Source of the DNA: Candidatus Zixiibacteriota bacterium
GTDB lineage: Bacteria; Zixibacteria; MSB-5A5; GN15; PGXB01
DNA length: 64,000 nucleotides
Assembly (NCBI GenBank): GCA_016933695.1
Contig: JAFGAL010000014.1
Span: 16,808 to 80,807 of the forward strand
Direction: 5' to 3'
Numbering within the stretch: the stretch's first letter is position 1; every line of letters begins with the position of its first letter. This document shows, one piece after another, positions 34,063 through 43,452 of the stretch. The notes below the pieces were generated by a model. It was given only the letters and a program-made list of their open reading frames with translations. It was not told where the DNA came from and did no database searches. Made by a program: the position numbers and the translations under genes.

Positions 34063-35271
34063 CTACGACTGTATTACTGTATTGCGATCTTGATATTCGG
34101 CCGGGACACCACGCAACAGCTTTTTAACAATAAAGATAAAGACACCAGTCAGGAGGAGATTAAGCGCCAGCGACAGAGTTGCAATCGTCACCATATCACC
34201 GCCGATACCGTAACTGAGTGATACCACCAGGACTCCCGCGCCGACTTCCCCGCGCGGCCACATCCCGATTGCAATGGCAAGACGTTCTTTCCAATGGGCT
34301 TCCGTGCGATACACAAACAACGGAAACATTTTGCCGAGATTGGCAACCACGGTTACCCCCAGCACGTGCAATGCAAGCAAATCCCATCCCATACCGCCGC
34401 CTCCGGCTGCAATCAGCGGCATGGAAAGCCCCACCAATACCATAAATATCGCCGAGACAATCAGGGCAACGCGCTGTTCCGAGGGGCATTCCGGTCCCTC
34501 CTGATGTCCCTCGCGCGCATCATCACAATGCGGATCGGCGTCTGCCGGTCGTGCCAGCATACACCCCAGGACAAAGGCCGGAAGCAGAACCTCAATATGA
34601 ATGGGGACGATATCATCAAGCAGTTTACTGTACTGATAAATAAGTTCAGATACGACCGTGATAACTCCGGCGTAGGTCACCACCCACGGCCAGGTAACGG
34701 GGATTTTCAGTTGATGCAGGTATTTCCAGGCCAGCCAGAGAAGCGCACCCATAGTGATAATAATAACACCCAACTGCCAGCGCAAACCCACAATCATCAT
34801 TTTTAATGGAATCATCAACAACACCGTATCCAGATCATCGAAAATCGCCAGAATCCGGGTTTTCCGAAAATACCAGGTGGCGGACAGCCCGGCGGCCGCC
34901 AACATGGAAAACAGCACACCCGCCGAGGTTGGGGCGGCAAAGCGCCCGGCCAAAAGAGTTTCTTTCCAAGTGTCAAAAGACCACCAGACGCTCGGCGGAT
35001 TCAGCAGGAAGACGAAATACATGGCAACAAAAATCCAGGGAAGTCCAGCCGCCGTCGCGGCGACACCATAATCAACGGCATAGCTTTTTAAACGGGTGCG
35101 ATCGATTTCAAACTCATATCCGACATGAATCATGATAAACGCCAGCGATGCCATGGTCAGCAGGCGAATAATCTCCCGCGCGGAATTCTCCACGGAATCC
35201 AGAATCGGCAAATACTGGGATCCTATCAATCCGAATATAAGCAGAATCGAAAAAAGTAAAACCTGTCTCAT
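34063..35271 (-). CDS. Cation/proton antiporter (CPA family)
   Basis: A 402-residue integral membrane protein with about 11-12 helices. Features of Na+(K+)/H+ antiporters include the SLAFIMIHVGYEFEID segment, FAAPTSAGVLFSMLAAAGLS, FDDLDTVLLM (an aspartate pair in the ion-translocation region) and the late MWPRGEVGAGVL motif. A hydrophilic loop at about 247-272 is unusually rich in Cys, His and acid residues (ADPHCDDAREGHQEGPECP). The ion cannot be decided by sequence alone. It is monocistronic. Confidence 0.85.
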   Translation of the reverse strand: MRQVLLFSILLIFGLIGSQYLPILDSVENSAREIIRLLTMASLAFIMIHVGYEFEIDRTRLKSYAVDYGVAATAAGLPWIFVAMYFVFLLNPPSVWWSFDTWKETLLAGRFAAPTSAGVLFSMLAAAGLSATWYFRKTRILAIFDDLDTVLLMIPLKMMIVGLRWQLGVIIITMGALLWLAWKYLHQLKIPVTWPWVVTYAGVITVVSELIYQYSKLLDDIVPIHIEVLLPAFVLGCMLARPADADPHCDDAREGHQEGPECPSEQRVALIVSAIFMVLVGLSMPLIAAGGGGMGWDLLALHVLGVTVVANLGKMFPLFVYRTEAHWKERLAIAIGMWPRGEVGAGVLVVSLSYGIGGDMVTIATLSLALNLLLTGVFIFIVKKLLRGVPAEYQDRNTVIQS

Positions 35272-35402
35272 GTTCCTGTCACCGTTACTTGTTAATTCTC
35301 ACCGTATTTATTTTCTGTCAAGTTCGCACAAAAAGAAACGCCATCCATTTATAAAAGATCCACCCGGAAAGAACAAGGAAAAACGTCTCGGCTCGGATAA
35401 TA

Positions 35403-36014
35403 CTAATCGGCGTTTTGCCTGTCCCACTCTTCGCGCAGAATACCCATTTTTATGCGATCATAAAAAACGCCGTTCACTTCGCATCCGTCGCGAATCCGGC
35501 ATTCCTCCATAAAACCCAGCTTGCGGCCGACTGCCAAAACCGCCCGGTTGCCCGACCAGGTCGAAAAACCGATACGATGCAAACGCCGCTCGCGAAAGAG
35601 ATAGGTAATCCAGAGATACAACGCCTCTGTTCCGGCACCCTTACCCCAATAGATGTCCTCAACAATATCGATACCGATCTCAGTCAGGTGCGGGTCATCC
35701 GCCTTGCCATATACCACCACCCACCCGATATGGACGTTGTCGACGGTTTCGATTTCAAGAAAGCCGCACGGCGGTTTGCGGTTTCCGGCCAGCCAGTTTC
35801 GGCGTTGCTTGATAATGCCGTCAAGATTGTCATCATACCATGGCCCGTCGAACTGCCACACCCGCAGACTGGGATTGTTCCATCGTTCATAATCTGCAAC
35901 ATCTGAAGGAACCGTTGAGCGAAGATTAACCAGCTTGCCCTTGATAATAATGTCACATATTTTGTCATTTCGTGTCATATGATTAAACTCGACAAAACCG
36001 GATGATCCGGTCAC
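35403..36014 (-). CDS. RimJ/RimL-type GNAT acetyltransferase
   Basis: A 203-residue acetyltransferase (191 if it starts at the internal ATG at about 35978). It shows the RimJ/RimL pattern: LVNLRSTVPSDVADYERW, EIGIDIVEDIYWGKGAGTEAL (acetyl-CoA loop GKGAGT) and RAVLAVGRKLGFMEECR...FYDRIKMGIL. It may acetylate a protein N-terminus, a small-molecule amine or an antibiotic. A GTG at 36014 lies 3 bases from the preceding stop, with GGGGTGA upstream, favouring coupled translation with the membrane protein gene before it. Confidence 0.85.
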   Translation of the reverse strand: MTGSSGFVEFNHMTRNDKICDIIIKGKLVNLRSTVPSDVADYERWNNPSLRVWQFDGPWYDDNLDGIIKQRRNWLAGNRKPPCGFLEIETVDNVHIGWVVVYGKADDPHLTEIGIDIVEDIYWGKGAGTEALYLWITYLFRERRLHRIGFSTWSGNRAVLAVGRKLGFMEECRIRDGCEVNGVFYDRIKMGILREEWDRQNAD

Positions 36015-36017
36015 ATA

Positions 36018-36764
36018 TCACCCCATGTACGGATAATAGCCGATTTCCGGAAGCTTGATGCCTGATCCTTTGGGGATCCCCCAGGCCGTGACAACCGCCA
36101 GGATAATCCAGAGAATGTCGTGCATGCTGGCAACCATTTCGATATTTTCGATAAACTGAAGAAATACTTCCTCCGAGAATATCGACAATTCCCCGGCGAC
36201 TTCTTCGCCGTACGCATCGCCCACGATATCCATAAACTGATAGGCAAAGGCAACATATTTGCCGATTGCAATTCCGAGGATCGCGGTAACCACCGCAACC
36301 AGCTGAAGCGGCAAACCCCGGCGTTTGCCGGCAAAAAGCAGAACGGCGTACCCGGTCAGCCATCCGATTGCCCACGCCATAATGCCAATTTCACGGTCGG
36401 TGACCACTGAAACGACTCCCCAGATTATGCCACCGACCACCGCGGCGAGAACTCCACCTGCAATTGCCGGAGGCAGGGCCTCGCTGCGATATTGCTGACG
36501 AGCGACTCTTGCAACGATTCTGCTGTAATGTGTTTCTACCAGATACGAGGCATCGGCACTTCGCAAGCCCTGATCGGTGAGATATTTCACCATCGATGCC
36601 TTGTCATCTCCGGCTTTTAGTCGGGCCAGAATGAATTTCGCGATATCCTCATCCGTAAATCGAGGCGGTTCACTTTCGGAAATCTCTTCTGAGTCTTCAT
36701 CGCGTTCCCATTCTTCCTGTTCCTGATCATCATCTTCGGAATCATGTCTGCGATAGTTATCCAT
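36018..36764 (-). CDS. Membrane protein with acidic N-terminus
   Basis: A 248-residue protein. The first 50 residues are highly charged and acidic (DSEDDDQEQEEWERDEDSEE), followed by a small helical region (DEDIAKFILARLKAGDDKAS) and four to five predicted transmembrane helices (AIAGGVLAAVVGGIIWGVVS; AWAIGWLTGYAVLLFAG; VVTAILGIAIGKYVAFAYQF; DILWIILAVVTAWGIP). GGAGGAG before ATG 36764 sets the start. No family was recognised. Confidence 0.65.
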   Translation of the reverse strand: MDNYRRHDSEDDDQEQEEWERDEDSEEISESEPPRFTDEDIAKFILARLKAGDDKASMVKYLTDQGLRSADASYLVETHYSRIVARVARQQYRSEALPPAIAGGVLAAVVGGIIWGVVSVVTDREIGIMAWAIGWLTGYAVLLFAGKRRGLPLQLVAVVTAILGIAIGKYVAFAYQFMDIVGDAYGEEVAGELSIFSEEVFLQFIENIEMVASMHDILWIILAVVTAWGIPKGSGIKLPEIGYYPYMG

Positions 36765-36993
36765 CTGATTCTCCTCCGCGAATTGCCGCCCGGAAATCAA
36801 CCGGTGACAGGTTGATTGTGCGGCGTATTACCTCTGGTTATCCCGGGCGAATACCACTACTAAAAAGGTATGTTACAAATACGATGTCAAGCGATTGTTT
36901 GGCCGGAAATCAAAGAGAATACTAAAAGGCATTGCCGGATGGAACTTTATCGCGTATGGTGCGTTTGTGATAAAAACAAAGGCAGGAGTCGTT

Positions 36994-37206
36994 ATGGATA
37001 ATATAATCAAATTAAAAATCGGCGGGATGGCATGCGGTGGCTGTGCGCTGACCGTACAAGACGTCCTGGAAAAAGTGGCGGGAGTGACCGAAGCCATCGT
37101 CGACCATACCACCGGAACCGCGGAAGTGCATTATGGCGATCCCGCACCGACCGCCGATCAGTTGATCTCCGCGGTCGAACGCTCTGGCTATCGCGCCTCG
37201 ACCTGA
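36994..37206 (+). CDS. Heavy-metal-associated (HMA) domain protein / metallochaperone
   Basis: A 70-residue stand-alone HMA domain. The metal-binding motif is GMACGGC (C14 and C17), with the downstream Ser-Gly-Tyr ending (AVERSGYRAST) typical of CopZ/MerP-like proteins. It probably shuttles copper or another soft metal in the cytoplasm. GGAG 7 bases before ATG 36994 sets the start; the frame is open upstream without function. It ends only 8 bases before the convergent aconitase gene, with no terminator between. No P-type ATPase is nearby. Confidence 0.88.
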   Translation: MDNIIKLKIGGMACGGCALTVQDVLEKVAGVTEAIVDHTTGTAEVHYGDPAPTADQLISAVERSGYRAST

Positions 37207-37214
37207 ATAGAACA

Positions 37215-39155
37215 TCATTGGTTCGAACCCTGAAGCCTCGTATACGCCAGCAAACCGCCCAGCTTCAACAGTTCTTTCTGACGATCGGTGAGAACGGCAT
37301 GCGCTGTAAAGGTAAATCCCATAGTTTTGTTTTGTATCACAAACGACTTCTTGTCGACCGCGCGATGCGTATCCGCAATTATCAGTTCGTCCCCCTGGTT
37401 GATTCGATCATAATCCGAATTATCATCGAACAGCAACGGCAGAAGCCCGAAATTGACCAAATTGGCCAGGTGAATCCGGGCAAATGACTTGGCGATGACA
37501 CCTTTCACGCCGAGATACATCGGCGCCAGAGCGGCGTGTTCCCGTGAAGATCCCTGTCCGTAATTTTCACCGCCGACGATGAAGCCGCCCTGTTTTTCCC
37601 TGGCGCGCTTACTGAATTCCGGATCGACCCGGTAATAAACAAATTCACTGATTTTCGGAATATTGGAACGAAATGCCAGAATATCTGCCGCCGCGGGCAT
37701 GATGTGATCGGTGCTGATATCATCACCGACCTTAATCAGGACTTCGCCGGAAACGGTTTGACTCAGGGCCTCCTTGGGGGCAGCAGGCACGATATTATCC
37801 CCGCGTCGAATGGCCAGATCTCGAGCATCTTGTGCTGATGCCGGGGCAATCAGATTGGGATTGTTCTGGTTGAATTTGGGTGGCAATGCCGATGGCGGGG
37901 CATCGCCAGCCAGTTCGCGCGGGTCGGTCAAGACACCCGTGATTGCCGTTGCGGCGGCGGTTTCCGGACTGACCAGGAACACCAGGTCATCTTTCCACCC
38001 GCTTCGCCCCTTGAAATTGCGATTAAAAGCCCGCACCGATCTGGTTCCCGGAGCGGGAACATGTCCGGTGCCTATACAGGCACCGCAGGTCGGTTCGGCA
38101 ACATTCACTCCGGCCTTAAGCAGATCGGCCAAATACCCCTCATCGGCGAGTTGCTCTAATGCCATCCGGCTGGCGGGATGGATAACAAAACTGACATCGG
38201 GATGCACGGTGCGGCTCTTCATGATTTTCGCAACCGCTTTCAGATCGGCATAGGCACCGTTGGTGCAACTCCCGACAATGACTTGTTCGATTTTTTCTCC
38301 AGCGACGTCACGCACCGGAACGACTTTGTCAGGTAGCGACGGCAGTGCCACCAACGGTTCGATCGTGGTCAGATCGAGTTCGATACGATCGTCGTACTCA
38401 GCATCCGAATCAGGCAACATTTCACGCCAGTCATCCGACCGCCCGATGGCATGATAAAACTCCCGAGTGATTTCATCACTGGGGAAAATACTGGTGGTTG
38501 CCCCGAGTTCGGTTCCCATATTGGTGATCGTGACGCGTTGCTGAGCGTTTAAAGTTTTAATTCCGGGCCCGGAAAATTCGTACGAATTGCCGTAACCGCC
38601 TCGGACGGTAATGCGCCGCAACAATTCCAGAATCACGTCCTTGGCACTGCACCAGGGGTGCAGTGCGCCGGTCACATGCACGTTGACCACCCGGGGCATA
38701 ACCACATGATACGGCCCACCGCCCATCGCCACCGCAACATCCAGGCCTCCCGCCCCAATACACAACATGCCGATTCCACCGCAATGCGGCGTATGACTGT
38801 CCGATCCGATAGCGGTTTTGCCGGGAACGGCAAAATGTTCAAGATGGATCTGATGCCCGATGCCATTGGCCGGCTTGGAAAACCAGACGCCGAATTTTCT
38901 GGCGGCGGTTTGCAGATACAGGTGATCCTGCATATTTTCCGATTTGACCTGCAACACGTTATGATCGGCATAACAGACGGCCAGTTCGGCCCCGACCCGA
39001 TCCAGCCCGATTGCCTCAAAATGAAGAAAGACCTGTGTCCCCGTAATATCCTGGATGAGAACATGATCGATGGTAATACCGATTTCCTGTCCGGGAATCA
39101 ACTTGCCGCCGACCAGGTGTTCTTGTAATATTTTATATGTCAATGACTGACCCAT
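37215..39155 (-). CDS. acn: Aconitate hydratase
   Basis: A 646-residue aconitase, interconverting citrate and isocitrate with a [4Fe-4S] cluster. Motifs are complete: the substrate and cluster region SDSHTPHCGGIGML, the cluster cysteines in VGSCTNG and PTCGACIGTG, and the C-terminal swivel domain with GGENYGQGSSREHAALAP. The length and domain order (no long linker insertion) match the short 'Aquifex-type' bacterial aconitases. CGGAGGAT immediately upstream supports the ATG at 39155. It appears monocistronic. Confidence 0.95.
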   Translation of the reverse strand: MGQSLTYKILQEHLVGGKLIPGQEIGITIDHVLIQDITGTQVFLHFEAIGLDRVGAELAVCYADHNVLQVKSENMQDHLYLQTAARKFGVWFSKPANGIGHQIHLEHFAVPGKTAIGSDSHTPHCGGIGMLCIGAGGLDVAVAMGGGPYHVVMPRVVNVHVTGALHPWCSAKDVILELLRRITVRGGYGNSYEFSGPGIKTLNAQQRVTITNMGTELGATTSIFPSDEITREFYHAIGRSDDWREMLPDSDAEYDDRIELDLTTIEPLVALPSLPDKVVPVRDVAGEKIEQVIVGSCTNGAYADLKAVAKIMKSRTVHPDVSFVIHPASRMALEQLADEGYLADLLKAGVNVAEPTCGACIGTGHVPAPGTRSVRAFNRNFKGRSGWKDDLVFLVSPETAAATAITGVLTDPRELAGDAPPSALPPKFNQNNPNLIAPASAQDARDLAIRRGDNIVPAAPKEALSQTVSGEVLIKVGDDISTDHIMPAAADILAFRSNIPKISEFVYYRVDPEFSKRAREKQGGFIVGGENYGQGSSREHAALAPMYLGVKGVIAKSFARIHLANLVNFGLLPLLFDDNSDYDRINQGDELIIADTHRAVDKKSFVIQNKTMGFTFTAHAVLTDRQKELLKLGGLLAYTRLQGSNQ

Positions 39156-39454
39156 ATATCCTCCGCCGAATTGTTGAAGATGATATATACGTCATATTAC
39201 GTCATAACTGACCGATTCGGCAACAAAATGTTTCTGCCCGAAAGGCACGGCAATATCGCGAGTTGCCATTATCTTCTTGACATCAAGGAATTTGCAATTC
39301 ATATTGTTGCGGTAGTCTAAAGGGGTATTCGGCCCGACAATCATTGGTCGTGCAATTGATCGACTGAAGCAACAATCAGTGCAAATGCCGTCATCTACAA
39401 TTCCCCTTACTATACAGTACAAGCAGATCAAACAATTCACACAGGAGGCAGGCT

Positions 39455-40507
39455 ATGGCGTTTTACTATGATTTCAAAAGCACCGGCGAAACCAGACGTC
39501 GGATTGCATCCAGACTGCTGGCGCTGAGAGAACAGCTTGACAATGAAATACCCCAGCGTACCGTGATCGACACCCTGAACCTGGCAACCTGGAATATCCG
39601 GGAGTTCGATTCCACCAAGTATGGCACCCGCGACGAGGAGGCCTATTGCTATATCGCCGAAATTGTCTCGCGGTTCGATCTCGTGGCGATTCAGGAAGTG
39701 CGTGATGATCTCAAGGCATTGCAGGAACTCATCCGGATTCTGGGAAGTTGGTGGCGTTATATCGTCACTGATGTCACGATCGGCACCCGCGGCAACCAGG
39801 AACGTATGGCTTTCGTGTTCGACGGGCGCAAGGTGCGTTTCGGCGGTCTCGCCGGGGAGATCGTACTTCCGCCAACTTTCAGCAAGGGAGAAGGGTACAG
39901 CCCGATTCTGCAATTTGCGCGGACACCGTTTGTATGCGGATTCAAAGCCGGGTGGTTCAAATTCATGTTATCGACAGTACACATACTGTACGGATCGAAT
40001 ACTGCCGATGACCCGGAACGTATCGAGGAGATTCGCAAACTGGCGAAATTGCTGAAAGACCGGGCAAAGGATAAAACCGCCTGGAGTAATAACCTGATTC
40101 TGCTCGGGGACTTTAATATTTTCAGTACCGACGATATCACGTTTCAGGCGCTGACCGACAACGGCTTTATTATTCCGCAGGCATTACAGGCCAAGACATC
40201 CAATGTTTCAGGTGGAAAGCACTATGATCAAATCGCGTTCATGCTCAGGCAAAGCATGAATCTCGACAATTTGAAATCGGGAGTGTTCGACTTTTTCAAG
40301 ACGCTGTACCGCGATGAGGAAGAAGCCACATATGTCGAAGCAATGGGTGACGCGTATCACACCAAAAGCAACGGTCAACGGCGAACCGACAGTCAGAAAC
40401 GTACGTATTACCGCTCCTGGCGTACATTCCGCATGTCCGACCATTTTCCGATGTGGGTGCAATTGCCCATTGAGTACGGCAAGGAATACCTGCAAAGCTT
40501 GACATAG
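39455..40507 (+). CDS. Endonuclease/exonuclease/phosphatase-family protein
   Basis: A 350-residue protein with the EEP fold signatures in order: LATWNIREF (Asn for metal), AIQEVRDD (catalytic Glu), STVHI, LLGDFNIF (Asp-Asn) and MSDHFPMWVQL (terminal Asp-His). All residues needed for a metal-dependent phosphodiesterase or phosphatase are present. There is no signal peptide. Its substrate (DNA, phosphoinositide-like or other) is not predictable. GGAGGC just upstream sets the start. The 299 bases before it show no other feature. Confidence 0.85.
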   Translation: MAFYYDFKSTGETRRRIASRLLALREQLDNEIPQRTVIDTLNLATWNIREFDSTKYGTRDEEAYCYIAEIVSRFDLVAIQEVRDDLKALQELIRILGSWWRYIVTDVTIGTRGNQERMAFVFDGRKVRFGGLAGEIVLPPTFSKGEGYSPILQFARTPFVCGFKAGWFKFMLSTVHILYGSNTADDPERIEEIRKLAKLLKDRAKDKTAWSNNLILLGDFNIFSTDDITFQALTDNGFIIPQALQAKTSNVSGGKHYDQIAFMLRQSMNLDNLKSGVFDFFKTLYRDEEEATYVEAMGDAYHTKSNGQRRTDSQKRTYYRSWRTFRMSDHFPMWVQLPIEYGKEYLQSLT

Positions 40508-40890
40508 CACTCCGGCCGCTCTATACTCGAAATCGGGGAGGCGAACATAAACCGATAAACGCCGTGCTCCCCGGATTGTCGATAAGACATCATGAGAGAT
40601 CGCCCCGCATTGTATGGGGAAGAACCCTCAACTTGTCCGCGTTTTTCGGTATTGTTATAATTGAAAAGTGTCGCAGTATACCAAAACGGTTTTCCAACCT
40701 GTTGTCCCATACAGTTTAATCAAAGGTCTCGCCATATCATCTCGCCGGGCATGTTTTCTGCGGTATCTGAATGGCTGACCTGTCGGCCAATTGCCATTTA
40801 GGATCAAATCGAACCCCAAGGCCCGCTCCCATATATACAAAAAGCCGGGACACAATGTCCCGGCTCTGTCTTTTTCAACGGATTTATATT
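40508..40890. other. 383-base intergenic region
   Basis: Apart from the terminator at 40843-40876, no gene or regulatory site was recognised. Short frames in it lack ribosome-binding sites. Confidence 0.5.
40843..40876 (-). terminator. Bidirectional terminator
   Basis: AGCCGGGACA / TGTCCCGGCT is a perfect 10-bp stem with a 3-base loop, with As on the left and CTGTCTTTTT on the right, so it can stop transcription in both directions. It lies just after the stop of the DUF5131 gene (minus). Confidence 0.85.
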
Positions 40891-41610
40891 TTACACACGC
40901 GTTGGTATCGGCATTTCATCCCAGGTGCGTCCATCAAGAATGCGTCCAGCCTTTTTCTTGTTTTTGCCACCCCATTGTTTGAAAAAGAATGGTACCCCCG
41001 AGTCGAAACACTGGTCACGTATCTCGACAACCCATGACGGCTCCATCGGACGTGCTTTCGGCCCGGACTCCCCGCCGACAATCACCCAATCGATCCCTCT
41101 GAGATTGAGTTTGCCAACTGGACCGAGAAGCGGCTCGATTGAAAGGAATTTAACCGCCGCCGATGTCCGGCGCAGGTGATCCACCCGGTATTTATATTTG
41201 GCATTCTCGACACTGACCCCCATCCAGATATTGGGAGTCCAGATCAATTGATTGTCAAGTTCCTGCAGACGTTGTGAACGTTTGGTCAAAATCTGAAAGC
41301 GATGCCAATCCGCCCGGTTCATAACATCGAACATCTTAAGAATAAACACGACGGGAACATCGTCGTGAAAAAGATCACTCATTGAATTGACGAATATATT
41401 CTGCGGCTTTTTCCAGTTCAGAGGATACTCCAGGATATCTTCATGCAAAGTAACGGTAAAACCATAGCGGTAGTTGACCTGCCCCATCGCCTGTAGACGT
41501 TTGGACATACGTTCGGCATAGCAGTATTTACATCCGGGGCTGATCTTGGTGCACCCGGTAATGGGATTCCAGGTCGAATCCGTCCATTCTATACGAGACG
41601 ATACAGACAT
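40891..41610 (-). CDS. DUF5131 (phage Gp37/Gp68-like) protein
   Basis: A 239-residue protein matching the DUF5131 family: [20 protein letters not shown] at the N-terminus followed by [12 protein letters not shown], then [48 protein letters not shown] and [11 protein letters not shown]. The three N-terminal cysteines (C-x6-C-x2-C) suggest a metal or iron-sulfur site, comparable to radical-SAM proteins but with different spacing. Members occur in phages and bacteria with unknown biochemical role. The start at 41610 agrees with the family's usual N-terminus, although no Shine-Dalgarno is seen. Confidence 0.85.
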   Translation of the reverse strand: MSVSSRIEWTDSTWNPITGCTKISPGCKYCYAERMSKRLQAMGQVNYRYGFTVTLHEDILEYPLNWKKPQNIFVNSMSDLFHDDVPVVFILKMFDVMNRADWHRFQILTKRSQRLQELDNQLIWTPNIWMGVSVENAKYKYRVDHLRRTSAAVKFLSIEPLLGPVGKLNLRGIDWVIVGGESGPKARPMEPSWVVEIRDQCFDSGVPFFFKQWGGKNKKKAGRILDGRTWDEMPIPTRV

Positions 41611-41701
41611 ATAATGCAAACATACATACAGTTTTATACCAACAAACAAAATCACAAATATCCTGGAACATGCAAATATGATAATTCAATAAATTGCGCT
41701 A

Positions 41702-42526
41702 TCACCACAGTCGCTGGCATTTGGGGCAGAAGTGCGCCGAGCGTGAACCCACTTTCTCGCGGCGAATCATTGTCCCGCAATTCGGGCAGGGTTCACCATC
41801 GCGACCGTACACCCGCAAATACTTTTGAAAACGCCCGGTACGGCCGTTGACTCCGGTGTACGTATCAACCGTCGTCCCCATCATTGTGATCGATCGTTTC
41901 AGCATCGCCTGCATGGCGCCGTGCATGGCAACAAGTTTCTTTCGGGAAATGCGGTCGGTCAGCCGCCTGGGGTGAACACCCGCCGCAAACAGCATCTCAT
42001 CGGTGTAGATATTGCCCAATCCGGCGATAAAACTCTGGTCGAGCAAGGCCGGTTTGATCATGCGCGACGATTTCCGGCACAAGTGCACGAATTCCCCGGC
42101 GCTGATCTCCAGCGGTTCGGGGCCGAGATCGGCCAATCCTTCTTCCTGCATGATTTCATCCGTGTGGCGAAGGCGAACCCGCCCGAAACGGCGATAATCC
42201 CGAAAGCGCAGGACATGGCCATTGCCCAGAAGAGAAAACTCCATCAGATCATGTTTATCCCTGGAATGATTGCGAGGAACATAATGAAACTGCCCGGTCA
42301 TGCGCAAATGCACCCAGAGGGTGTAGCGGTCGGTAAGATCAATCAGGATATTTTTGCCGCGACGGCGGATGGCGACAACCGTTTGGCCTTTCAGACGATT
42401 CAGCCAACCGCGCGGATTGTCGGCGTCTATTTTGGGGGCGTTGAGATGGATATTAGCGATAGTCTGGTTCAATATCACTCTGCGCAGACCGCGCACGACG
42501 GTTTCAACTTCCGGCATCTCCGGCAT
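41702..42526 (-). CDS. mutM: Formamidopyrimidine-DNA glycosylase
   Basis: A 274-residue base-excision repair enzyme that removes 8-oxoguanine and cuts the abasic site. The N-terminus MPEMPEVETVVRGL gives the catalytic Pro2 and Glu3 after Met removal; a conserved lysine lies in RRGKNILIDL, and the C-terminal zinc ribbon (CPNCGTMIRREK...HFCPKC) is complete. It is the last gene of an operon with the DUF1858, lipoprotein and IscU-type genes. Confidence 0.96.
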   Translation of the reverse strand: MPEMPEVETVVRGLRRVILNQTIANIHLNAPKIDADNPRGWLNRLKGQTVVAIRRRGKNILIDLTDRYTLWVHLRMTGQFHYVPRNHSRDKHDLMEFSLLGNGHVLRFRDYRRFGRVRLRHTDEIMQEEGLADLGPEPLEISAGEFVHLCRKSSRMIKPALLDQSFIAGLGNIYTDEMLFAAGVHPRRLTDRISRKKLVAMHGAMQAMLKRSITMMGTTVDTYTGVNGRTGRFQKYLRVYGRDGEPCPNCGTMIRREKVGSRSAHFCPKCQRLW

Positions 42527-42559
42527 CGGTCAAGCCCCTTGGTACCATCCACTCCCGGA

Positions 42560-42775
42560 TCAGGAGTTGGGTTCCTCCTGAATGATCCGATTGAGATCGG
42601 CGATAATGTCATTGACATCATGTCCATGCAATGCGGCGCCCATTTCCAGCGTTTCCAGTTTCATGCTCGGACACTGATAACAGCCGCCGTGAAAATACTT
42701 CATGATAACCGATGCGGCCTGCGGGACTTTTTCCAGGATTTCGCCCATGGTGGTGTTTTTGGTAATGGTAATCAT
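42560..42775 (-). CDS. DUF1858 small cysteine protein
   Basis: A 71-residue protein of the DUF1858/ScdA-N-like family (ITKNTTMGEILEKVPQAASV, GGCYQCPSMKLETLEMGA). It has a CxxC pair (C32, C35) that could be redox-active. In other bacteria such domains occur alone or fused to hybrid-cluster or iron-sulfur repair proteins. Its place between mutM and an IscU-like scaffold fits a role in iron-sulfur or redox maintenance; this is inference. Confidence 0.85.
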   Translation of the reverse strand: MITITKNTTMGEILEKVPQAASVIMKYFHGGCYQCPSMKLETLEMGAALHGHDVNDIIADLNRIIQEEPNS

Positions 42776-42790
42776 CGGGAGAACCTCATC

Positions 42791-43450
42791 TTATGGATTC
42801 TGCGGATAGCTGACACCATCGACGGTCGCCTCCAGCAATTCGCCTTTTATCAGTGACGTTTCGAACTTGACAACACCGACATCGCGGGCAAACCAGCGGA
42901 TGATTTCCGGAGCAATTACACGGCTTGCCGCCCCCCCCAGCGCGGAATAACTCATCCGAACCTTGACACAGTCTTCAAATAACCCAGCCGGCGTTACCAC
43001 TGATTCAATTGCCATGATTTCATATGCCACCTGCACCCGGACATGGGTATTTGTCGAATCCGAGCGTATTTCCACTGCCGAGACCAGCAGCGTGTCGCCG
43101 ACGATATTCGACCAGGGGGCAAAAGGCAACGACGGGACAAAATGCACCGACGCCAGCCGGGCACTGCCGAAATACATATTGTTCCAGTACACGCCACCAT
43201 GTTCATCAAGGATATAATCCTCATGTGACAGCGGATGCCCCGCCGAATCGTAGTAGGTTTTTGTGAACAGGTTATCGAGTTGCCGTGTCACGACCGCTTC
43301 ACCCTTGGACGAGCTGAATAAATAGCGATCACCTTCATGAAGCGGGAAATAGTCCGAGGGAATGATTTTTTTCGGACGTTCCAACCGTTCGACACACCCG
43401 CACATCATCACGGCCAGAATAATCAGCAGTATGGCAGTTTTTATTTTCAT
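42791..43450 (-). CDS. Lipoprotein of unknown function
   Basis: A 219-residue protein with a lipobox (ILAVMMCGC). The mature domain starts DYFPLHEGDRYLFSS and includes PAGLFEDCVKVRM and WFARDVGVVKFE, a pattern shared by many uncharacterised bacterial lipoproteins with a lipocalin-like beta fold. It begins 2 bases after the IscU-type gene and is probably co-transcribed with it. Confidence 0.7.
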   Translation of the reverse strand: MKIKTAILLIILAVMMCGCVERLERPKKIIPSDYFPLHEGDRYLFSSSKGEAVVTRQLDNLFTKTYYDSAGHPLSHEDYILDEHGGVYWNNMYFGSARLASVHFVPSLPFAPWSNIVGDTLLVSAVEIRSDSTNTHVRVQVAYEIMAIESVVTPAGLFEDCVKVRMSYSALGGAASRVIAPEIIRWFARDVGVVKFETSLIKGELLEATVDGVSYPQNP

Positions 43451-43452
43451 GG

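Noticed and set aside
40891..41610. Prophage remnant signalled by the phage Gp37/Gp68-like protein
   Set aside because: No other phage gene, integrase or attachment site is near, and the family is common on bacterial chromosomes.
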